This document shows, one piece after another, positions 55,856 through 64,000 of a stretch of 64,000 nucleotides of DNA (within the stretch, counting starts at the first letter, position 1; each line of letters opens with the position of its first letter). Both the position numbers and the translations under genes were made by a program. The stretch comes from Paramacrobiotus metropolitanus (Eukaryota; Tardigrada; Eutardigrada; Parachela; Macrobiotidae): contig NW_026570237.1 in NCBI RefSeq assembly GCF_019649055.1, positions 744,001-808,000 on the forward strand, given 5' to 3'. The notes under the pieces are model-generated. The model made no database searches. It was not told where the DNA came from and worked only from the letters and a program-made list of their open reading frames with translations.

Positions 55856-56788
55856 CTACCGCCCTCCTCCTGGTTGTTCCGTGGTAGATGTTGGTGTTAA
55901 GACGGTGAACTTCGAATGCAGGTAGTCGCACCCGAGTAGCACTGGAATGTCCGCTTCTTTCAGCTGGACGTGAAATGTATGGGGACTCGTAAATCCCTGC
56001 ATCGTTACAGGTGCAGTACAGCAATGAGACACCATGAAGGCGACTTGTCCGCGTGCACCGAGTATTTTTAAGTTATGTCCGACGGGTTGCATCGTTAGAC
56101 CGTTCCTCTCGCAAAATCGTTGCTTGATGAGCAAAGTCTCCGCTCCGGTATCCAACATCGCCAATGTGGGCGTGGATTCGACTTGGATTTCATGTGTCCA
56201 AGCTCTAACCGTCTTTGATTTCTTGTGCGTTCCCTTCTCAAAGGTGACTTCCCGTACTGTTGATGTGACGGGAATTAACGACACGGGTCCGTGGTCGGCT
56301 AACTGTTGTGAACCTTGTGTAGGTTCAACTCCGACTTCAACCACTTCTTGTACCTTGGGTCGGTTAGCTATTCCGTCCTCCGGTATTTCGGCGGTTCCAA
56401 ACCGTTGTGCCTGTTTACGTTTCCATTCCTCCACTTTGACTTCCGTCGGCCTTAACTTCGACCATATGTAGTCGGGGTTGAGGAATGTTCGGGAGCCAGC
56501 TACTGTTCTTGCTGGTTGCTCCTTTGACTGAAAGAGGTCCGCTACCTGTTGCAGCCAGTGGGCGGGTGCCTGTGCTTCCAGTGGGAATGTGTTCCATATT
56601 TCGACTTCTCTGGGTTCTTCGGTGAGGTCGATTGCTGCCATTGTCGCAGCGTATCCGTTGCGCGTGCGGATGATACATTGGGGAAGTTTCTGTTGCCCCT
56701 GTGCGTGGATCGGCGTCCCGATCCTCCACGTCTTGAGCCTCGTCTGGGTTGCTCGGTTGAGTTTCTTCTCACCGGCAATCCGGTCCAA
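55856..56788 (-). CDS. pro: Aspartic protease region, copy C
   Basis: The 310-residue open frame contains VRAWTHEIQVESTPTLAMLD, the catalytic LDTGAE, KILGARGQVAFMVSHCC and LLGCDYLHSKFT, all matching A 2050-2350 and diverged at many positions. The N-terminal part (DRIAGEKKLNRATQTRLKTW) has no counterpart that I recognise in A. This is the best-preserved part of copy C. Confidence 0.78.
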   Translation of the reverse strand: MDRIAGEKKLNRATQTRLKTWRIGTPIHAQGQQKLPQCIIRTRNGYAATMAAIDLTEEPREVEIWNTFPLEAQAPAHWLQQVADLFQSKEQPARTVAGSRTFLNPDYIWSKLRPTEVKVEEWKRKQAQRFGTAEIPEDGIANRPKVQEVVEVGVEPTQGSQQLADHGPVSLIPVTSTVREVTFEKGTHKKSKTVRAWTHEIQVESTPTLAMLDTGAETLLIKQRFCERNGLTMQPVGHNLKILGARGQVAFMVSHCCTAPVTMQGFTSPHTFHVQLKEADIPVLLGCDYLHSKFTVLTPTSTTEQPGGGR

Positions 56789-57144
56789 ATTCCATGACCG
56801 GGCCGTACTACGTCACTTTGTGTGGCGGACGGCGCAGTCGCATTGTTTGCGCTGCATAGGCCCGGCGGTTTTCGCGTTCCGACTCCGACGTTCCAACGCC
56901 AAGTTGATGCGCTGGGTCGGTTGCCTTGAGTACTTGTTGTATCTCGGGCCAAGCTTCGACGATGCCATTGTTGACGTACACGCCGAGCTGAGCGGCTAAC
57001 GTCCCGAGCCGTCACCGCCTCCTTTGTGGAGGTCGACATCGCTTTTGCGAAGTCATCCTCGGAAATATTTTCGTTCAGTCCAAGTAGTTGGAGGATGGTT
57101 TCTATCTGTTGAGTGCCTTCCTCGACCGTTATGGGGAAGTCCAA
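56542..57144 (-). pseudogene. Region between knuckle and protease, copy C
   Basis: Starts TVEEGTQQIETILQLLGLNE, a helical segment, then passes into an Arg/Ser/Pro-rich stretch that looks out of frame. A second frame has YVNNGIVEAWPEIQQVLKAT and overlaps the protease frame. No counterpart in A is obvious. It may be a spacer domain lost from A or sequence gained by C. Confidence 0.4.
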
Positions 57145-57439
57145 TTCGTTCCGGTAATTAATCGGCTGGTTAGTCGGGTTATCCTTGTCCGGTGGTTCGG
57201 TGGGATGTTAGAGGTCGAATGAGGCACCGGAGCTAATCGACCTTAGGCGTTTCCCGGGGAATTGCCCCGAGCCGGCCCATTGTTGGGCGGCGTCAAGTTC
57301 AGAGACTGGCGAGGCAGCAACGGTCCTCTATATGCCGGGAACCCTTGTTGGTTCCCGCCGCTGTTCCTGTAGTTTCCGGCATTTCCTTGGCTAGTCGACC
57401 GGCTCCGTTGCCGGAGCCGCCCGAGCCACTAGCCTGTTG

Positions 57440-58290
57440 CTAGCGAGGGCGCGGTGGTGGCACGATATCCCTCCAAAATGGATTATCCGAGCCGATTAGG
57501 CCCTGCGTCGTATATCGGCGATACCAATCGTCGTACCAGCGAAGGTTCGGGTTATTAGCTGGTCCGTTGGCGGCGTATCCTCAACTTGCTCTGTCATGGT
57601 TATTGAACATGCAATGTCTGCATGAGAAGGTCTTGCCCTTCGTCCACTGGAAGAAGGCTGCCTCCATCTTATCGACATATGTTGTCGCCTGCCTAGCACT
57701 CTGTTGTGCTTGGGGAGGTCCGTTCCCTTGTTGATTTCCGCCTCCGCCGTGGTTCGGGAAGTTACCACTGCCGCTATTTCCGCCACCGCGTCCTCTTCCG
57801 CGACCCAAGCCTCCGCCGCCATTTCCTTGTGTAGGATACTGGCCATATGCGGAGTATCCCTAGTCAGAGTTCTGGTTGTAGCCGAAATCTGTGTTGTTTT
57901 AGTTACCTCCCGGACTATAACCTGCGCCTCCGTAGTTGTTAGCCGGGACTCCAGTTCCAGGTGCCGGGGGATTCAGGCTCATCGCTATCGTTCCTGCCCA
58001 GGTCAGTGGCTGAACAGGTGCTTGTTGCATCTTTGGCGTCGGCGCCGGATTCGGTTGTCCGTACTGTTCTCGGTCGGATTAGTGCCCTACAGGATGTCGC
58101 GTATCGTTTGCGACGGGTGATAGTCCTGTGCCATGGATGTTCGGTACGAAGGAGGTTCAGCCCGGCTTTGTTCCAGGTGCTTCTTTTCCTCCATCAGACA
58201 CCTTATTCCAGTGTCCATTTCATCCATCTGCCGCATCATCCATGTGATGTGCTGAGCAGCCTGTTTACCGAAGTCGTAAAGTTCGGGCAT
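57440..58290 (-). pseudogene. gag: Gag glycine-rich linker and broken zinc knuckle, copy C
   Basis: A helix (MRQMDEMDTGIRCLMEEKKH) and a Gln/Pro stretch lead into a Gly/Asn/Arg-rich region (GRGRGRGGGNSGSG) and the knuckle SCRHCMFNNHDRAS. The fourth ligand of the CX2CX4HX4C pattern is a TGA at 57583-57581, one base from Cys (TGC/TGT), and the frame continues GYAANG as in A (GYANRPYG). The capsid domain seen in A and B is absent between helix and linker. A Pro/Arg-rich tail follows. Confidence 0.65.
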
Positions 58291-58499
58291 CCAGGTAACC
58301 GATGCGACTTCGTTGCGCCTCGTTCACCTTTTGGGCTTCAGCCAAGTTGTATTCCAGCTGACCTCGGAGTTTCTGCTCTTCTTTTCTTCCGCGTTTCTAC
58401 TAAGGACGTCGTTAAGTCCGTGGACCTGGTCGGTCTGCTAGGCATTCGCTTGTACGAGGTCGGCGTTGGATAACCCTTGGTTGGGAGAGCTCGACTGCC

Positions 58500-59860
58500 G
58501 ACTATGCTGGTCTATGAACTGTTGCCCGGTTCTGGCCGGGAGGATTTCCACCTCCGTTTGTAGTCGGTCGATATGTTTGTGTTGCCGGTCGACCTCCTTG
58601 TCGGTTTAAGTTCGACTATATATCTATCGACTTCGTTTCGATAGACCTCGGCTTCTTCGTTAGCCTGGTTCAGTTGCCGATGCTTCCATCGGCATTTCAT
58701 CGGCATCGTTCCTGCTGCCATTTCCGAGGCGACCAATGCTGTTTGTACATCGGCCAGTTTTTTTGTGCTTCGGCAAGTGCTTTCTGCGACTCGTCAAGTT
58801 CGCGCTTCAGCTCGAAGAAGGCCGCTGTTGACCGCTCCAGCCTACCGTTAAGTAAGGTAACTTCGTCTAAGTCATATCGACACGGTTGGTCGACTCGTTT
58901 GAGTATGGCGTTCAATTGGTCGGTTTCGCGTTGTTGAGTGGCGATGGCTTCGTTAGCGTCGAACATATCGCGTTCCCATCTATTCCGTTCGAGTTTATAG
59001 GTGTCTTCGGAATGTGAGATTGAACCTTACGCTGAATTGACAATCTGGTCTGCCAAAACGATCTGCGTGATCAGTTAACGGCATCTTGCGCGGAGTAGGT
59101 CGATATCTTCGATCTTAGGCGGTGTAGCCGCAATCCACTTCTTTGCCGTATATTCGAGCGCACAGGCTTGGTACCTGTTGTCGTCCATGTGGGACTTCAC
59201 CGGTGTTGTGAAAAATCCGTCCGCACTATTGGGACGTGGCGCATTTGTTGCGTCAAAAACTTCTTCCGATGGTGACGGGGTTCTCTCACAACCAAGTTTG
59301 CCAGGTTCGAACATTAGTGCTGACGGTTTGACCTTCAGGTCGACAGGTTAACTTGTTGGCGCCCTGGTCGACCTCACCGTTTGTTGAGCTTCTGTCGCTC
59401 GAGTCGACTCGCTTCCAGTTGGCGAAGGTCGGCTTGACGTTGAAATAACCCGTTCGTTGGGTATGTTGGTCGGCGATCCAGCTGGATGGGGGCCGCTTCG
59501 TGGCGGTACCTCGGAATCATCCTTTGCGACCATTGGTTTGGTCGGCTGGTTTGCCGCATCCGACTTGTTGCCGGTTGGTTTCCGTTCCAAGCTGGTCGGC
59601 TGCGTATTGCTGACTTCCTTCTGACCGACCTATGTGGTCAGTTGCTGTTGACCGACCTTCGAGGCTGGCGAAATCCTTCCGACTTCTGTAGTCGGTTGGA
59701 CTTTGCCGACTTCTGTTGTCAGTGGTTCCTGTCCGGTATTGGTCGGCTGTTGTTGGCCGACTTCCTTGGTTGGTGGTTGGTCGACTTCCATAGTCGGTTG
59801 CTGTTGACCGACTTCCTTACCCGGCAATTTTCGACCGACTTCCTTAGTCGCCGTGCCCAT
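58500..59860 (-). pseudogene. gag: Gag N-terminal repeat and coiled-coil region, copy C
   Basis: One minus frame from ATG 59860 runs to about 58697 with several in-frame stops (59630-59632, 59345-59347, 59075-59077). It opens with degenerate repeats of about ten residues on VGQQQPT.EV. A Pro/Ser/Thr stretch, SHMDDNRYQACALEYTAKKW and a coiled coil (LNGRLERSTAAFFELKRELD) follow; another coiled-coil piece (QLNQANEEAEVYRNEVDRY) is in a second frame at 58736-58512. It lies 5' of the knuckle and should be the element's gag N-terminus, a part not visible for A or B. Confidence 0.5.
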
Positions 59861-59939
59861 GACGGGCCGAGGTCGACTTCGGCGTTCATTCCGTCATGTT
59901 GGGTGATTGCCCTCCGAGCTCGGTGGCTTTTATAGCCAT

Positions 59940-60990
59940 TACCGAGTCCTGAGCTTTGTGTAAGCTTAACTCCTGACCGGCATGAGACAATGTCGTCTCA
60001 GCTTGCAGCTATTCCCCTTCCCCCCCGGTCGGGTGGGACGGGGCTGCTGTGTCAGCTTAAGTGTCCAGGAACGTTTTGTCCCTGGCGTCCTAAAAACTAT
60101 CGTCCGATGTTGGATTCGAATCGGCGGGGAGGATCCGCTCGTTACACCTCTTCCTTGCCTCGGCCGACTTAGTTGAGTCCGTTGAGGATGACTGACTTCT
60201 CTCCTGACCGGCGTAACGGAGCGAGTACGACGCGGTCGAGTTCAACTACTTTGCGTATTCATTTTTTTTTGGTTCGACATTGTTGTCGAATCAGGTCGGC
60301 TTTGCTGGAGCCTTAGAGGCTTGTCTCTCAGAAAACGTAAAATCGAGCAATCTCTTGTGTAGAGATGTTCGATATAATCAGGAACTTCTTTTGGTTCAGG
60401 AACTTCCGAGTGTCAAGATCTTCCGACGAGATGTTGTTGCTGTTGTTGTGTCTGTTGGTGACTCAGTACACAGGTATTAGTATACAGTACTATGGTACAG
60501 TACAGTATGTAATAGTAGTACAGTGTGGTACGTCCTACACTACTGTGCTAACCAATATGACGTCACAGGGTTAAGTGGTCTACCGTCTAGCACTTTACTG
60601 CCTAAGTTGCAGAAAACGATGATTCACGCCTATGTTAAGCTATGGGAACTTTCCCCTGCACGCTCTTTGGCTGCCCTTAAAGTACTGAAAAGCGGTCGTT
60701 CTGACGACACAAGGAAATTGGAGAATTTTGGCGCTATTTTCCGCGAAAAAAAAATACCTTTGGTCGGCCAAAAAGTTTATTTGGTCGAATTTTCGAAATG
60801 AAATCCATTAGAAATAGGTTTTCGTATTTAAAGAATTTTTCTGGCAATCGAAACGCCGTTAAAAATCAAAAAGAAGAAAATTTCCGACGAGTTGCCGGTT
60901 AGTCTTTGTTGGACGGTTCGTTGACCTAGCAGGTCGGTTCTCGACCAAAAGTAAAATTCCAAGTCGGTTTCTCCGTTAGAATGAGCCTTA
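59940..60990 (-). other. Probable 5' leader or LTR remnant of copy C
   Basis: No supported coding sequence. GACCG/CGGTC words typical of copy C persist to about 60985, so some of this is probably leader or LTR. The centre (60470-60540) has TACAGTAC-type short repeats. No second LTR is present to test this. Confidence 0.3.
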
Positions 60991-61040
60991 GTCATGTGCA
61001 TGATCACCCCACCATTTCCCTGTACTGAGCTTGCGCACGC

Positions 61041-61878
61041 AATATTTCAGAAGAGAGACTAACGATACTCGTATTGACAATAATTTTTGCAGTGTTACTA
61101 ATAATCACTGAGCTTGCTGGATTGCTATTAATTGTTTTGTTTTCACAACTACAGCTTATTCTGATTGATTGCTTATTCTGAAAGTATGCCAGAAGTCAAA
61201 GTACCCAAATTTTACGTCAGTTCATAAGAAATCGACATCATTATGGCGTACATGCCGTGGCTGTCATCAGCCAGCGAAGTAAGAGATAGTTTGTACGAAA
61301 TTCCGTACTGTGTGTTGGAAAATTTATGGAATAAATGTCGTCCTGAATTAACGCTGTGGACCGCGACTTTTTAATCGGATGGGATCTTTATGGGGGAACG
61401 TATAAAAGCAAACGCCAACAGAGTTCGGGTTAGACCAGTAATGTGGACAACGTGGAACGCTGCAGCAGTTCCCTCCCGAATTCGAAGCCTGATGATCCGG
61501 CTCCGATGAAAGATCGATGTCGCCATCAACGGTAGTCGTAGCGTCTTCGAGCTCCTCCGCAGCACAATCCATCAGAATTATTGGAACGATTTTCGGAGAT
61601 AGTAAAACGATTAAGCTGACAGAAAAGCAGTAGAACAACGAGAACTGGGACAGTGCAATATGCCACTCTAAGTTGACATTACCAATGAACGATTTCTCCG
61701 ATATGACAATGAATATGACATCGCAACACTATGACAAATCTGAACGAGTAATGTCACAATCATAATTCCACGTCAAAATGTGTCAGGAAATAACAAAAAC
61801 ATTGAAAACTTTAATAAAAATCATACAAAACTGTGTTTTCGCCTATATACCACAGTATAGTCTCTCTTCTGAAATATT
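61041..61878. mobile_element. Segment between 21-bp inverted repeats enclosing a THAP exon
   Basis: The 21-base word AATATTTCAGAAGAGAGACTA at 61041-61061 recurs exactly in reverse complement at 61858-61878. The only recognisable content between them is the minus-strand THAP exon. THAP domains are the DNA-binding domain of P-element-type transposases, so a small or deleted P-like transposon is one reading. No target-site duplication or further transposase sequence was identified. Confidence 0.45.
61351..61602 (-). CDS. THAP-type zinc-finger domain, first exon (partial)
   Basis: Starts at MDCAAEELEDATTT (ATG about 61581) or slightly upstream, with an acidic head. Then CCSVPRCPHYWSNP and VGVCFYTFPHKDP follow, fitting the THAP start: a Cys pair, a loop, and the F-x-x-FP-x-D core. 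The later Trp, Cys and His of the C2CH set are absent, so they would lie in a following exon or are lost. THAP domains bind DNA in transposases and in transcription factors derived from them. Confidence 0.6.
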
Positions 61879-62692
<814 letters not shown>

Positions 62693-64000
62693 CAAAGCCA
62701 ATATCTGGCCAGAATCTAGCATGTGTTGCTGAAAGGGTTCTTGAGCGTCTGTCAAGGTGTGAAAAGAATGCTGGCGGCAAGCACGTGCATGATGCGGTCC
62801 AGACATATCAGCTGTGGTGATGCGCAGACTGGACTCAATCCAACGCGAACGCTCATTGGTGCTGCGAGAGATGAACGAGAGAGCGGTGCCACTCAGTGTA
62901 TGCGCTGCGTATATCCCCTTTAGCGGATGAGTCAGTGCAGCAGCATACGTAGGTACAGCGAGAGAGGCGATGCAGGGTGCAAGTACGGCCTGTGTTGGCG
63001 GAGCACCTCGCGCAGGCTCATATGCCTAACACTAACCGTGTTGCGGCGATCTTTAAAAGTTACATATCACAGAACGACCGTTACATCGCAACCGCTGCCG
63101 CGTGATATGAAAAAGCATCTCTGGCCTTCTTTTTACCAGATCCTTGCGAAACGAAATCACATATAATCAGCACCATCACATACAGAAAAGGTAGCAAAAG
63201 AAAGGAAAATAGACTGTCCCATTCATGTTGCAACTTAGACCATATGCATTTTGACCAGTCTGACCAACTCTGCCCTCTCCTGTGTCTTTTGATAGGGAGT
63301 AGAGAGGTGACCAGGTGATCAGGACCTATCGGTTCAAAAAGGCGAATTGAGCAGGGATGCAGAACTAAACAGCGAACGGTTATCACACAAAAACGGGTCT
63401 GATTCAGACCGTTTGCCATTTTTATAGCACTGGCGATGATAAGCATCGGTGATATGTGACGGTTTGAGAGTCATCGCAACACGGTTACTGTTGTAACTTG
63501 TAAGTACTTTGCGTCTCTTTTCAAATAACTTGTGTATTGCATTTCGATCAGACCAATAAAGATTGAGTCACCGTAAATTAAATTAACCCGGCAGCGTCTG
63601 CAGGGTGCAAAAAGCACCACTAAAGTTCCTCAATTTTTACCAAACCAGAATAGTCGATATTATTGCCACTATCAACTATGTATGTATTCGATAGAGCAAA
63701 GATTGCTCTTGGCACACAGTACTTTTGTTTTTTGTTGAAACGCACTAAAAATAGCCACATTGCTTAAAAAACACTGCAGAATTTAAGAAAAGTTCTACGA
63801 AGTGTATATAAGTCAGCGATTGTGCCAGAAGACTGATATTAAATTAGTATCAACTTCAATTACTTCATAATAACATCTCGAAGCTCCAGTTATCCAAAAA
63901 ATTTTGCAGCTCTGATGTCAAAAACAATGGATTTTTACAAACAGCTGGTGCAAATTGCACCACTTGGACATTGCCGGGTAGCAGTAACATGCTGCCTGAA
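62693..64000. other. Intergenic sequence, nothing recognised
   Basis: Only short frames without family resemblance. AT-rich toward the window end. Confidence 0.45.

Larger units (their letters stand above)
51363..60990 (-). mobile_element. Giant Ty3/gypsy-type retrotransposon, copy C (diverged, deleted)
   Basis: On the minus strand: gag N-terminal region (59860-58500), glycine-rich linker and knuckle, protease, long linker, RNase H, integrase and an ORF3 fragment, in the A/B order but clearly more diverged. The capsid region and all of RT are missing. The 5' boundary is uncertain; sequence rich in CGGTC/GACCG words reaches about 60985. The 3' end abuts the truncated 3' end of copy B at about 51362. 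Confidence 0.78.

Overview
This is a eukaryotic, almost certainly invertebrate, nuclear window. Introns with GT/AG borders, C2H2 and THAP zinc fingers, an F-box gene, MITEs with target-site duplications, A/B-box tRNA-like repeats and several families of retroelement all point that way; nothing looks prokaryotic. The F-box gene resembles an expanded family that I associate from memory with tardigrades. That placement is a guess and was not checked.

Layout. (1) Bases 1 to about 22.6 kb hold copy A of a very large Ty3/gypsy-type LTR retrotransposon on the + strand. Its 5' end lies outside the window. Order: gag capsid, CCHC knuckle, aspartic protease, a long linker, RT, RNase H, integrase, then a roughly 9-kb unrecognised proline-rich/coiled-coil region (called ORF3 and block 4 here) and a probable 3' LTR. 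A second, unrelated short-LTR gypsy element (D, about 15156-17795) is nested in ORF3. (2) About 22.7-42.4 kb is AT-rich host DNA with foldback repeats, a 1.2-kb tandem duplication carrying a TA-flanked MITE, minisatellites, three decayed fragments of one reverse-transcriptase ORF type, a spliced F-box gene (32083-37601), a decayed C2H2 zinc-finger gene (minus strand) and two tRNA-like repeats. (3) About 42.8-51.36 kb is copy B of the giant element (+), with several internal deletions. (4) 51.36 to about 60.9 kb is copy C (minus), more diverged, abutting B 3'-to-3'. (5) 61-64 kb holds a THAP-domain exon between 21-bp inverted repeats, a GAAA microsatellite and otherwise featureless DNA.

How it fits together. 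A, B and C all place the ORF3 region directly after integrase, so ORF3 belongs to the element and is not a chance neighbour. None of the copies is intact. Stops, frameshifts and deletions were found by comparing copies, and B and C lack different domains (B lacks knuckle and protease; C lacks capsid and RT). The only gene in the window that looks intact is the F-box gene; its four recognisable exons join in frame with matching splice phases.
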